Assembly (NCBI GenBank): GCA_963402885.1
Contig: OY727093.1
Location: 14,067,501-14,131,500, forward strand
Reading direction: 5' to 3'
DNA: 64,000 bases
DNA from: Antedon bifida
Lineage: Eukaryota > Echinodermata > Crinoidea > Comatulida > Antedonidae
Positions 33,376 to 47,716 of this stretch are shown here, piece by piece (the stretch's first letter is position 1; every line of letters starts with the position of its first letter). Under the pieces are notes generated by a model, which was not told the DNA's origin, ran no database searches, and worked only from the letters and a program-made list of their open reading frames with translations. The position numbers and the translations under genes were made by a program.

Positions 33376-36300
33376 TCAAAATGGAGGAACGTATCGTTTA
33401 CATGTATACACTTCAGTTGTGTTATAGCAAACATCACACTCAACTTTACAACACCAAATAAAATTACATCTGCACATTGATTCGACTTCTTCTGTTTTGG
33501 TGTCGTATCCTCTACCGCAGCATAAACTGTCACAATTCTCATCCTTCTGACACCGACGTCCACCAGTACCTGGTGAATGAGCTGTCGGCTTACAGTAGTC
33601 TGGCGATTGATCTCTGTAAACCATTTCTGTTGAAAGTGGTTTACGAGGTGATATTTCTTTTAACAAGAGTCCCGGACGGGCTCCATTTCCGAGTCGAACT
33701 TTTTGTGCGCTTTCATACTTTTGTTGAAGTAATCTGGAAATGTTTTGAAAAGGAGCAAGTTGTTTCCAACATGTTTTAGTTGAGCACGTTGCTGAAATTC
33801 CGTGACATTTACAAGTCTTCTTCATTCCTTTCTTTACAAGCTATGAATGTAAAAATAAAAAAAACGTTTACGGGACTGTATAATACGTATTATTTCCCAT
33901 CTCATTCTGCTATAGCAGATTTGGGTTTCTTTTTATACTTGTTTTCAGAAAATGTAGCCTACACATTATAGATGATTTATCTTTATTCCTTTTATGTTAA
34001 ATTTAATATGTATTAGGACCAAGATACCTAATTTAATCAGTAAATAATGAGGTAATCGGAATACTTTTTTCAAAACTTCCATTATTATATTATATTTTTC
34101 TTCTTATTATTATTTTACACAATTTTACAAAGGTGTACATACATTGTTACAGCACTTGTGAGCTATCGATACATAATATCAAACTTCAAATAAACTTTAC
34201 GCCTACACTTTTTGATTTGTTTGTTCTGAGTTGTAAAGTAGTTCTAATTCCATTGACTGTGTTTGGCAATTATTGCTATGTTTATTTGCTTTGTATTTCT
34301 CACAATGATTCTAACCGAACTTTGATTATAAATTATGGGAGAGAAGAGTTGTAAATTCTTTTCTTCCTGTTAACTTTAAATTCGAATAACTTACAAACAA
34401 AATAAATGTAAACAAAATGTGTAAATAAATTATTTATATAGCACTAATAGTAAACAAAACCTAAAATCAGACAAATAGTTCCATAGAGAAATCAGGTCAC
34501 CTGGAGATTAGGCAAAGAGCCATTTAATCGTACCCAGACAATAATTAACCCTTTGCACTGTATCTGTAGACTAAATTGAACAAGGGCAGTAGCGTAATTT
34601 GCAATTGTTGAAATATATGTATTATTGTATTATTGTACAAGAAATACACGTTGGGTTCAAGTGTACAACCAGTGGTACGAAGAGAAACAAATTTCGCGCA
34701 CGCGTGAAATTAGGCATTTAGTCATTTTGACACACACAATTCAAGTGTTTTGGTGGTGTGGGGAGGAGTGCGATAATAAATGGTTTGTGGGTCTTCCACA
34801 CGCATTCATTGGTAAATGGGAATGTTATCACAACTATGGGAATTGACGCAGTGCGTCTATTAGGCCTACTCTTACAGGAGATTAGCAGCCAAATCCATTT
34901 TCGATTAAAAAAAAAATTGCCGTAAAAAAAAATAAACATAGCCAAATATAGCAAATTAAAATTGTGATATTGCAGATATATAATATCACGAGATATGTTT
35001 ACGTTGAGCCAATCTTTTAACATCGGCTGAGGAGACATGAAAGTACAGTATTGACAAGCTATAGTGACATAGATCGCAACGCAATAAGGAAATTAATAAG
35101 TACAACGACAACCGCAGAGCAAAATGACCTTTATGTTCATATAATTATAAGGCAACCAAACAAACAAACGAAGAGTGGGATTTAAAACTTGAAATGTACG
35201 AATCTGGACGATGACAAAATGTAATACTGTAATTGATTGATAACATTATATTCTTTTAAAGAGGAACCGCCGAGAGAGAAAAGCAGTTAAGCATAGAAGC
35301 CATCATCAAGGATTATTGCTTATGTTTTTATTAGGCACATTTTATCAAGACCCCGATTAGACAATCAATAAGTACCCACTTCTTTTGAAAACGGTCATTA
35401 AATTAACTTTAATTATTAACAAATGGAGATAATTTTAATGCAAAGGTAAATGTTGTAGATGAGATATTCGTCACAGTAATAAAACACCAATAATTGATAA
35501 TAATCACACTTACCAGTACTCCTAAATCACTGTTATGTCTATCTAGTTTTTCTGTCGCATCGTTTCTATTATTTTTCAAAAATTCCCGTACAAATTTTTG
35601 ACTATATTTCATATTGTCTCCACAGCCTCCCCATCTCCAGGTTTCCCGATTTTTATCAACATCAAACGTGGTTTCATCGCATGAACACCGCAGTAGATGA
35701 TTTCGGCTACATGCCCTAGCTATGGCATGGGATAGGCCTGCAGATGACACTGCATATAGGAATGATCCTTCTTTAAACCCTGTAAAGAAATAGGAAGATA
35801 CAATAGTTGTGAGATACAGCACTACCTTTAAAGACATGCAGCATCAGTATGTACTCAAGAATATTCTTGATATTTCATAACTGTAGTAAAAGCTTTAATA
35901 CAGTATTGAATTTTCCTTAAAGGAAATTATACGTGTTTTTTAGTAATTGAATAATGCAGAATTAATGACTTATCACATGAGTTTCAATAAGAATATACAC
36001 ATAGTACATAGTAGGCTTAAATAGACCCATCCAAGATTAATAACTGTTTAAATAACATGCTGAGTAATAATTGTGTTAATAAATTTAATATATGAGATAC
36101 ATAAGATATAAACAATTTCTATAAAAATTTCATTTCGATGAATTAATATTCTAATATTTTTTACTATTAAAAATACCGGTAGTTATTAATTTTTAATAAA
36201 TGCAAAGTAGGCTAAATTTAAATAAATTAGCGATAAAAGGATTAACATTATTATTTTAATATTACAAAAAAAAAAAAATAGGACAAATAATATATTATCC

Positions 36301-39300
36301 GAGGTCATTCTATAAATAATATTGTTTGCAGAGTGGCAGTGCGTAAAATAGGCTACTTGATTTATATTTTTATAATTTATTTTCTAATAAATACAATATA
36401 ATACACTAATATTATTATCACACAAAAATATATATTTAAAAACCACATTCACGTATGGTATAACAAATGTGTTTCCATGTAATGAGATATTGATAGTTTT
36501 AGGACATAACGTAAACTATATTAATTAAGGTTAAAGGACACGCCAACGGGTGGAAATCAGACTGGTAAAAAGTCCATGGAGAAGTCTCGACTGAAATACG
36601 CGGAGCAACTAACGTTGTTGGCTAAAATTATATACAGTATAAGTTTCGTTAGGAAACGAGTAATTAGTGTCAAGCAATAGCTAGAGCCGTCCGTCTTGTG
36701 TGTGACATAGCCTATCAAGTGAATGATCATTTTACATGAAATTGAGGGATTTAGAACATCGATGTTGATCGGTAATATCAGGGAAGAGTGAACCCCTGGT
36801 AATATGTCTGTCTCAAAAATCCATGACTCTACTATTTGAATTAGAAGATTAACGATTACGTGATATGATGGGTGCCTGAAATATGTATCACGCCCATAAT
36901 TTGAGATATTTGGCTAGCATTAAGATCCTCAAAACGTGCAACAAGACGCGTTTAATCACCAATGTACAATTCGGATACCGGGGATGTGGTAAAATATTAT
37001 AAGTGTTAGCACTACTTTATATGCCAAAAATGAAAATCCCGGACCACATTTATACCAATGGTAATGTGGTAATTCAATTTTCTGTGTATTGTTTAATATA
37101 TTCGAAAAAAAACAAAGCATTTTAAACTGCTGGTCAGCTGAAACATATGTTTCTGTTGTCGTTGGCCATACACTTTGAATTACACATGCTAATTCAGTAG
37201 TTCCTTGGTAAGGCAGTTCCCACCAGCCGGCTTAAATTATTTAACTTATTATGGTAAGGATCTCAAACGATAAGCTTAACACTTGCAATATAGACTTCAC
37301 ACTTTGTAATAACATATTTAAATTCGCACCAACTTGATAATTCAAGAAATCTCGCTGTTTTTATTCGTTAGAGGCTCTATACTGTGGTGTTATCTATATA
37401 ATGTATACATTCTAGTCCAATCACGATGGAGTAACTAAATATAGGCTAATAATTAGTACTGTCATTCTTAAGAATAACAGTGTTACACGAACTAATAGTG
37501 GAACCATTTAATGAATACTGTATTCTAGTCCTAACGTTGTGCAAAGAAAAAAAATCTGCTAAACCTCTTGTACACGTTGTTCAGCCGCCATGATAGCAGT
37601 GTAAAAAACAATTAAGGCAAAGTAAAGGAGACCCAGCTTTCGGACTTTCGTTTTACAGTTTAAAGTGTCAAAGTAAATATCATCTCAATTAATTTGTATA
37701 CAGAAGACAGGCGACTATGACATCTAGTTTTATCAAAACATAAATCGTGTTCTTCATTAAAAACTTATCTCCTTAATTAATATTTCCTTAATCGGTTAGT
37801 CTTATTAGCTAGTACAGTAGTTATATTCTTATTCTTTAAAATGATATACTGATATACTGTTCCTTGAGCAACAAATGCATTATAAAAGAGACACCGTTGT
37901 GTTAGACTTATTAAGAATTTTAACCGATACACCTCTAGCATTAACTCATCCTCGCCTACTTCGACTCCCCATTTTGCTCCTCCTTCTCTCCAACTCATTC
38001 GTATAGCGTATATCCTCGCCTAACTCTTTTTGCAACTCTACATCTCAAACTCCTGGGTGCCTACACTCGCCTACTTCTCCCTTTTAAATCCCTCTCAAAC
38101 TTCATTCATAGCGTGTTGATGTTCACCTTATCAAACCTTGGTCAATTATCATTCCTAGACAAAGTCAATTTTAATAACGTAACTAAATCAATAGTTAACC
38201 AAATGTTTCAACACTCAACAAAAGTTTTGTAAGTGCATGGCACTAGGCATATTTGTCGTTATGGTACCCACAGCCAGACTGAAACGGAACTGCAAACAAT
38301 AGTACTGACAGATATAAAACACTGCCTATAACGAAATAGTTAACAATTACACGAGGAGACAAATTGGCCAGATGTGTGCAAAACAACTCATGTATAAGAA
38401 TGTTCATTTGGGAGAATGGGGAAATCTGACAAATAAGTAATATTTGTATGACGTCACAGTTTAGTTAATAATTATACGAGACACATTTACAACAAATATT
38501 TTGCTTTGGAGTATTTTGTTTTTAACGTGGGATCATCAACAGGTATTTATAGCGAACACCCAGTTAGATATTATGTACACATACAACTGTTATTGTTTTC
38601 ACCAGGAGGGAATATGTACATGAATTGACTTTGATGTATGATATTTCCTAAGATTTTACGACACCCTGTAATTGTTTTTAGTTGCTGTTCAATGATTAGA
38701 TCAATCGAGTGCTCATAAGACATTTGATGAAAGCTATACTTTGCACACATTAAAGTTATGGACTATAACGAGAAAGTGAATTTGGAAATTTCAATCAACA
38801 GCGTAGGATTATACTAACTATATAGAGAACCATCTAAAGCTTGAAAAATGAAGTGGTCTATAATCCAAAGGCATTCTGTTTTGTTTTATGCTGGCCTTTC
38901 TTGTGTAAATTCATTTGATATTACAGGTAGGCCTACTATGTGCCCTGAAAAAAGGTTTTCCCAATACACTCAGTATATTCTTGTGAATCTGAAAGTTATA
39001 CGGAAAAGGCATTTAATATGCAAACAAAAATTAATATTCTCTTATTTTACAACTATAGACTATACGCATGAATAATGATAATTTTTTTTACGTTGACGGA
39101 CTAAAGGAGCACTTTCGACCAATAAGATTAGTCCGGTTGAAATGGACAGTGAACATGAGTCGTAAGTTTCTGTAAAATGTTTGCCAATACTACAATATAA
39201 TGATGGTCTGTGGTTTATAGCCTCGTAGAAAATCCTTTGTAAAGGGTAGTTAAAAACTGAGTAAAACACTCATAGCAAATCAAAAGTGGATCATCCTGTT

Positions 39301-42300
39301 GGTATTCAATTTAAATACACTTAAATAGGCCTACACTTAGCTAATTAAACGACGAATTCTCAAAAAACACTTTTAGTACAAATCTGTCATTTTTGAGGAG
39401 GTGTAAAGTAACAAGAAGGATATGAATGATAGTGATAACATCGTTCCCTTGTGGGTCAAGTGTTTTTATCTTATGCCAATTACTAATAAGTCTTTTTAGT
39501 ATGACTATTTTTTTAAATATAAAAAACCTCATAATTATGCAAGTAAAATTCTGGTAATTGCTATATAATGAATCAAATAATCAAATACTATAGCTTTTTA
39601 TCATTTCTAGAAGGATTATAAAATGATAAATCAGGGTCAAGTATTTATAATATCTTAATCACTTAATGCTATATCAGTGCTAATTTTGTATTAGGTATTT
39701 CACAATAAAATTAGCATATTTCTGTGACAATAAAACTGTCGAAATGTTTGTTCTGAAGTCGTTACATTTATTGATGGTTATAAATGATATGTATTCAATG
39801 AATATTAGTATAATAAGTTACATCAATTCTGCTCATGTATAGGCCTGTGATAAATTATTGAATGTCTACATATTAACGGTAATTAATAAGTAACAAACAA
39901 CTTCGAACACCATCGAGCTGGTGCGGCGTTTGTACTAAACATTTCAGATTTTAGACAAGTTTCAGTTTTAAATGTTGTTAAATTGCACAATTACATTCAG
40001 CGATGAATGCCCACACTAATAAGTTAATACTCATACAAAATTACTTGAATTAAGTATTGGCTAGTATCGAAAGATCCGTTCTTTCAAAAAATGAAATTAA
40101 TTTATAGTAATAATGGGCGTATCTCATTGAGCAATATTTTAAAAAAAAACATAATTAATACAGGCTATGCTAAAATCACGTCAAACACATTATGACAAGT
40201 AATAATTGGCGGACGAATCACACATGCGTGTTTAAAATAGATAAATCTATGATAAATAGATTAAAATTGGCTTGTTACAGATCCTCTAAAACGGCGACGA
40301 ATCATCTCTTGATATAACAGGGACATACATCTTCACAAACTTATCTAAGCGGGGACATATATATTTCCATTTTTTCAATTGGTTTGATGAACATCTTACT
40401 TGACAACTAGTAAGTCGGATGTATCAAGGGATGAACCTTATATCATCCTGTCCAACCACAGGCAGGGGGCGATTAAATGTCTCCTACAAGTGTATGTCTT
40501 TCAGAGTAAAGACTTAATTCCGATTGCGTTTCCGATTATCATTTTGTGTTTGCAGGAGGGTATTTGCAACAACCGGTTAAATTTGGCACCGATGTCAATT
40601 AGTGAGTTAGAAATAACTGTTTATTTAATTTTGTATTTTTAATACAACGCCATGTGAATGTTATTCTCCCATGCGGAGAGAGGGCGGGGTACTAAGCGGA
40701 TGAGGGGAGGGAAATCTGACTGAAGTGTGTAGTGCCCCGAAACCAACAATATCTACCGTAATATACGTCACGTGCTCCATGTATGGTCTGCAGTATCACC
40801 ATGCGTATCGATTGGGAACAGAGTAGTTGTGGAGATATTAAGTCTGCCATAATTTGCAAAATTTGTTCAAGAAGTTTCACTAGAGTAAATACATTATTAA
40901 ACTGACACTACAATCTGACAGCTGTCGCAAACTTCAATGATAAATCAGGAGATATTGCTGCTACGTATTATTGTTTTTATAAATGCACTCATTTCAGATT
41001 TGCCGATTTAAGGTCAAATAAAATCGAATACAAACTATTAGATATCAATCAATTACAAACATTGTTTGTTTGGATAAAATGTGGTGCTTTCCTGAAATTG
41101 TGACCACAATGGCAATTGTCAATCAAACAACAGATACCCCTTTAAAGCTGCATTCACATGTTTTACGTAACGAAAACGGCGCTGTTCAAGTCTTCATAAG
41201 GTTCCATTATTTAACAAACGTTGCCGTCATCCGTTCCGTGAAAACGGAATAGAACAAATACGAATGAAGCTTAATTTAGCATTCATTTCAAAATATATAG
41301 GCCTATCCTGTATTCGGATTTAATTGTATATCATCCAGTGATATGAACATAATAAACGAACAACGTTTTACAATCATTGTGCCAAAATCAATATTGTGGC
41401 ATGTTTATTATGTAGCCTTTGATCTGTAATTAGGCAGCTAGAAGATAAGAAATTGATAAACATAAAAATTCACAGACTAATATTCTGTAGGCCTATACCT
41501 CAACAGATTAGATTAGAAGAATTAATGACTATTATGACGTCGTTGTATGGTATGAAATTGAAGTATAATATACATTCCGCCGTGATATAAAAATGGAAAT
41601 CTAGGCCTATCACAGGTTTATTCATTTCTTATAATTCAAGTAACACTGGAGGAAAAGAGGTCCAGTACCATTGGTGTGTTAGTGGTACCGGAGTCTGCAG
41701 ACAAAGTATATACTGTATATCAGTATGTGAATGATCATTAAACAACGAGACGTTTAAAACAGTCTGTTCATCTATTCTAAAATGGCTTTTACAGAAAATA
41801 CTGGTATGGGATTGAAAGGTTATAACGTGCCAGATGATTTATATTTGCATTTGAACTATTACAAAATGAATATATATTATGCTTTAATAACAAATATAGG
41901 CCTAATAGAATTAATGATATACAATTCAGCCATGTTATATGCGTCTATCTTAATAGTCATATGTTGGCAGGGAAGTTTAATTTCATCATTCCTGGTCACC
42001 TCCCTGTTTCGCAACAGGATCGGCCACTTTTCCGTACCTTGACAACATCTAGCAAACGATTCCCCATTTACAAAATGTATCTTCTAATGCAATAATATAC
42101 TCAATCAGAGTTATGGTACTGCTATGTTACAGGCGCCTATCGTATTTATTTCATATCATCACATTATTTGTGGGGGAGGGGAAGTTTAATTTCCCAAACA
42201 TCGCATCATTTCCCTTCGTTGTAACCTCCTTGTTGACTGACTTGTCTTCATCTTGATTCGCAGAAAACGGTTATAGTGCTTAAACATGATTGTATTCCTG

Positions 42301-45300
42301 CTTACCGTATACTTTATAAAGGGAAATGAGGCCCTTAAATAGTGATACAAAACAGAAGCACAAAGAATACAAGTAACGATTGAATGAAACGTTAAAAAAG
42401 GATGTCACGTCTACCGGTGAAAATAAACATGCATATATAAAAAAAACATGTTATCGTCATTTTTACAGCTAATATCCAGGCTGTATTAAGATCCACCAGG
42501 TGTATAATTGTTGAAATACACATATATTTTAGTATTTAGTTGAATGAGAGTGTCGCTCCATCTGGAATTCTAAATAGCATTATAGGCATAATTGTTTTGT
42601 TTTGAAGTTCAATATAAATATTGTTTGTCGATGAAAGTAATAAATCTATAACTATATTCATTAAATAACTCCCGAATTTAAGAAGTGGAATGTCTAACAT
42701 GAAACTCCTACTATGAAACATTTATTTTACAGTATAATATATCAATATTTGTATTTCAATCGTTCAATGCTAACATCTGCTTTCGTTTATCAATCTTTCC
42801 TGTGTTTGGTTTATTTTCATAACGACTTTTACCTTTGAAACAACTTACATCAGATTCGTTTATATGTTACATGACATGATGATATAATATGTTGTATTGT
42901 CATTTTGTATTGGTTCAGCTACTAGACTCTATGATCGTTCTGTCTTAATTCAAATCAAACACCCGACACAAAAAAAAAAGAAAAAAAGTATAGGCCTACA
43001 AAGGAGAAAACCATAATTAGGCCAAATAAATAAATAATAAATAAATAAAAAATAAAATTGTCACGTAATTTCATTTTTTATGAACCACAAAACGCTCAAC
43101 GATTACGCAATTTGGAAAAGCGAATTATTCTTTCAATTTTTAATGAATACGACAATTTTAGATAAAATAGGCCTATAGCAAATAAAAAAGTCATGCGGCT
43201 CCAACAAATGGAAACTTTAGATTTAAATAAAATAATATTTACTTACTATTTTTCAGCAAATTTTTCTTATAGGATGAGTTACTAAGATCACAATTCCAGC
43301 GTTCATTATGGAACTCATATAAGCAAGATCTATTGCTAATATCGATAGCCTCCTTCAAGACGTCGATCATACCTTCGTCTCGCCGACACATACTTCGTTG
43401 TTTGCCGTTAAGTCCAAGGAATTTACAATTGTTTTTGTCCAAACTTATTCGTCTGTTAGATAAAATCCTAGAATAAAGAAAGGGTTTAAAAAAATAGAAA
43501 TTTGGGATTGTATTTTTCCTAGCATTAAAAACATTAATATTAATAATTAGCGATTGGTCTGTTTAACAACGGAGTAAAATGTAACATTGCTCAATATGCA
43601 ATCGTACGTAAAAGGATAACGGATCAACCCACCCGCTCCTAAATTCAAGAATCATAATTTCATGCATGGTACTTACAGACCCTATATACAAAAAGTGTAT
43701 ATTTTACTAAAGTGTATGTATAAAGAGTATGGGAGATTATGCCTATTAGTAAAAAAAATAATATTTTGGCACACATGGCGTTTCGTATGTATAATAATAC
43801 TTAGCTCGAAATTCATTTCCAGACAAAAATTGAAACGTTGACTGGTGGACTAACAAAAAAGACAATCAATGCAGACTGGGGAAAGAGTCTAGTGTACAGT
43901 ATTTTGAATAAAGCTTACACAAAGTTTGGACCAAGTCACGTGTCTAAAACCGTATACAGAATAGGCGTAGGCCTAAGTACCGGTAAGTAAAGTAAAACAG
44001 AGCGTGCACATATTAAACCACAAGGCACAATCTGTGTGATCTGTAGGCCTATATTGCACTTACTAAAAACTAAATATAAAAGCTTACGTATACACATAAA
44101 ATAAATCACTATAATAACAATATCAGATTGTATAACTTGTTTATCGAATTATGTCGGCAACACTTAGATGTTTAGTAATGTTTTCATAACAGACAGAGAA
44201 GTTGACCTAGCAATATGATCATATCGCTAATGTTATGACTATAAAACGCAACAAGTTTTCGTAAACAATGAAATGGGAAAGACATTTTGATGTATATTGT
44301 GAAATAAGTGAGTTGAAATGATGGCGTAATCTTCCTGACACATAAGAAACGCAGTATACAGAACACAATAAGGACTAGTTCACACCAAGTAACATTTGCG
44401 TCAATGGTTGCTATTTATAAATGCGTGGACATTTCTTGTGTGAACTATCCCGTTAACTTGTATTAAGCTGATACATAATGTAGGCCAGTGAACCACATTG
44501 GTTGCTTTTAAACTCAGTCCTGATTCGGATATCTTCAGACGTATCACGTCCTTCCAGACAGCACAGAAAGAACGTGTGCACAGCCATACAATTCTCTCAT
44601 GTACGATAATCAGTTAACCTTAATTTTCATATAATGTGTTGAAATAAGAACAATCCTTATTCTTAATTATACAGTTTCCTTTGAGATATTATACCATAAT
44701 CAGTTTAGACCTGGGAGAAACAGTGTTATTTAATAGTATGACTTGGTAAAGAAAAACAATCAATTAATAAGTATAATGGACAATGACAATGTTTGGATAG
44801 TGTTAAATCTTGTATCATGCTTCTAAAACAAAAATGTCGAAAAACGCAAATTATGAGGAAAATGAGGGAAACACGTCTTACAAGACTATGATTTGAACCA
44901 CATATCAATTAAGCATGCTAATAGTTTCACTATTTTGTTAATAGTGTATTAAACACAGTCAATCATGAATATTCTTTTTGGTCATATAACGTTTCTTAAT
45001 TCCATTATCTGTAATAGTTTATTCAAGATAGGACGCTATTAAGATTGATACAATCTAGATTAGCCCAAATACATCTCGTCAACACGAACTGGAGCTGCAC
45101 ACCCGTTAGGTTCAGAAAACTTTGTTACATTTTGACGTGAAAAGAATTACTATTTAATAAGTACAGTGTTCCATATTCTGAAGTCTACCTGATGGATACA
45201 CAATACACTTTTCAAGATAACATGCATCTCGACACTCGTAAAGGGTGAATAGCCTAAATTTTATAAATAATGTACTGCGCGATTCCTTTGAAGTTTGAAG

Positions 45301-47716
45301 ATGATTTTAGATAGGCATAATCTAGGCCACAGAGTTGACAAAAAGTAGGCCTCTTTATTGAATTTGTTCATGGTGGGGTGGAACCATAAACGCGGTATAG
45401 GCTACAAGACAAATGTGCAGAATTCTCACACAGTAGTCAGATAATACAATGTACTGTACTATAATTATGTGAAACTTGCCATACACTATTTAATAATAAA
45501 ACAACTGATGAGAGGAATCTAAAAGTTCTCAATAGAAGATGGTCACCTCAAGTTACGCACAAAGCGTCAAAAATAAAAGTTGGACTGGAATTGCTGTGAA
45601 AACTATTTCAGACGAAAAGGAGTTAAAAACCAACCAGTTAAGGTGTTCTTTTAATGAGTATCTACCGTTGTTTTCATATTTTGTTATAGAAAGGGAATCC
45701 CCTCAAAAATAAGTTTAGTAAAGATCAAGTCAGATTTGGTTCATAATATGAGATAAAACAGAGGTATTTGACAGATACAAGTCAACTGAAACCAAACCAT
45801 TCATCAATCAAAAAAAGCCACCGACAAATCATCTGTCAGTCAGGTTATCAGTAAACCACTCATTCAATCAATCAACCAACGAATCAAATCTACTGATCGA
45901 CGATTCTCCTAATTATTCCACGGAAGGACCGATAAAATATACTAAACAATCGATTAATTTATTCAAAATTCTTAGAAATTATTAATTCTATAACCAAACT
46001 TAAATATAGGTATGACATTTCAGCTTCCTGATAAATGTCAGCAATTCAAATACACTGATGGACACTATAGTCAACAGGTTGAATCAAATGCTTGTTATAA
46101 ACATACGGCATTGATATCCTTTTCAGAAATAGGGTAAAAATACAATGCTACTGGTCTCTATTATAAGTTCCGTGTATTTTGTCTTCTCTGTTATTACCGC
46201 ACATTAAACGGAGAACTTAAGAATAACAGATATGTATGCTCAAGAGGCCTGATTTGATACACAACCGATGATAGTCGTATATATCGTTATTGTTATTAAG
46301 AATAATCTACATTTCATAAATGTCCATGGCCCTTTAACATGGTATTCAAATGTATCATTTCAGAAAAATTAGATAAATAAACATTGACAGTTTGTAAAAC
46401 TAATTTCCGGTTTCTTTTCCAACTACCTAACAAAGTTATAAAAATTATTCATAGCCACTGTAGCATCGCTTATGAATTCAAGGCTAAAACATAGAACTAT
46501 GATTTCTAAAATAAATGATCAATTATACTAGAATATCAAATTCGTCTGTCCATCTGTAACACGTTATATATTATCAGTATTTAGCGAGTTGGAAAAAGGG
46601 GGATTGGTACTGGGGTTACGGGACAGGAATGATTGAACTTTTTCTTGGATTCATTTTTTTCATTGAATGCTAATTTCTTTAACAGTGAGAAATATTTCAC
46701 AATACTACTAGTGTTTAAATCAATTTTCTATCGAGACAATTCTAATATAACTACTGTAATATAAAACTTGAAAAAAGAAACGCAAAAAAGTTACTAAAAT
46801 ATTTGTAGCCGTTAATCATGAAAATTCTCTCTGTCACAAAATTTCTAAACCTAAACTGGCCTATTTAAAATACCTTCCAACCACTTAAATAGTTTGACGT
46901 TGATACGTTGCAGGGTGGCTTCTGATGATACTATCACAAGACAACATCAGATGTATAGTGTCGGCATTCATTCGTTCAAAAGGCACCCAACCGACACTTA
47001 TTATCACCACAAAAATAACATCGTTTGAAATTAATTTAACTTGAATTATTTTGACAACTAATACTATAATGCTGCTGTTTTAGCTGAATTATTTTTTAAA
47101 GACTTGTTTAAAGTTCATTCTACAAATAGTTTGGAGTCTGTATCAATCCGTAAATATTGGCATTTAAATATAAACATCTTGTAGTTGTGTCCTATTATAT
47201 TAATATGATAATTCATATATCGAGCTGTCCTAGTATTCACATTTCAACATTTAGGTTGTGTTTACGAATGTTTTAAGCACGCGGAACATGTAACACACAC
47301 TTTATTCTATGCTAAGGTAAACACCCGTATAATTCTACAATTCACCCAGCTAAATGAATATCAATACTTCTATTTATTGACTTAGGCCTAAAGTGAAACA
47401 TATAGGGAAATCTTTGATATTATGTAATTGAAAGACGTATACATTATGCTAGTACATATCGTATTTTAAATAATTATGCCTACAAAATAATACAAGTACA
47501 TTTATATCGAAAGAGTGCTCATACACATGATATATGTTTGTATTTTAGTAGGCCTATAACATTTTCAGCTGAATGTTTATGTATACCTACTTTTCTCACT
47601 CGCTAAAAAAAACACCTAAAAGTCGACAAAAACAATACATACCCAAAGTAGGTTGAGCAACTGGGCAGTAAACTAAGGCCAAAAAGAAGCACCATGAATA
47701 GGTACCCAAACTTCAT
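33376..47716 (-). CDS. WNT9: Wnt9 secreted signalling protein, complete, 4 coding exons
   Basis: Secreted lipid-modified ligand for Frizzled receptors. Exons in transcript order: 47643-47716, 43247-43467, 35514-35779, 33376-33840; sum 1026 nt = 341 residues plus TGA. Junctions TTTGG|gtatgt, ttctag|GATTT, AATA|gtaagt, tttacag|GGTTT, GTACTG|gtaagt and catag|CTTGT keep phase. Exon 1 encodes a signal peptide (MKFGYLFMVLLFGLSLLPSCS). Wnt9 identity rests on GLNGKQRSMCRRDEG, FHNERWNCDL, GFKEGSFLYAVSSAGLSHA, ETWRWGGCGDNMKYSQKFV and TCWKQLAPF, closer to human WNT9A/9B than to other Wnts. The C-terminal domain has the usual twelve cysteines ending VYTCK. The acylation loop reads CHGISATC, with Ser203 retained but the usual Gly-Ser after it replaced by Ala-Thr. 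N-glycosylation sequons: NRS, NSS, NIS, NTT. Single copy here, 6.2 kb downstream of GOSR2 on the same strand. Confidence 0.95.
35780..43246. other. Wnt9 intron 2, 7.5 kb
   Basis: Long AT-rich intron with no recognisable exon, RNA gene or transposon coding frame on either strand. Long introns in developmental ligand genes often hold enhancers, but no specific site can be supported by eye. Wnt9 intron 3 (33841-35513) is likewise empty. Confidence 0.5.
43468..47642. other. Wnt9 intron 1, 4.2 kb
   Basis: AT-rich, separates the signal-peptide exon from the mature protein. No recognisable exon, RNA gene or mobile-element coding frame. Scattered single TAGGCCTA-type octamers only. Confidence 0.5.

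Noticed and set aside
33477-33779. Open frame of about 100 residues on the plus strand
   Set aside because: Antisense shadow of the Wnt9 terminal exon; the minus strand encodes an unmistakable Wnt C-terminal domain.
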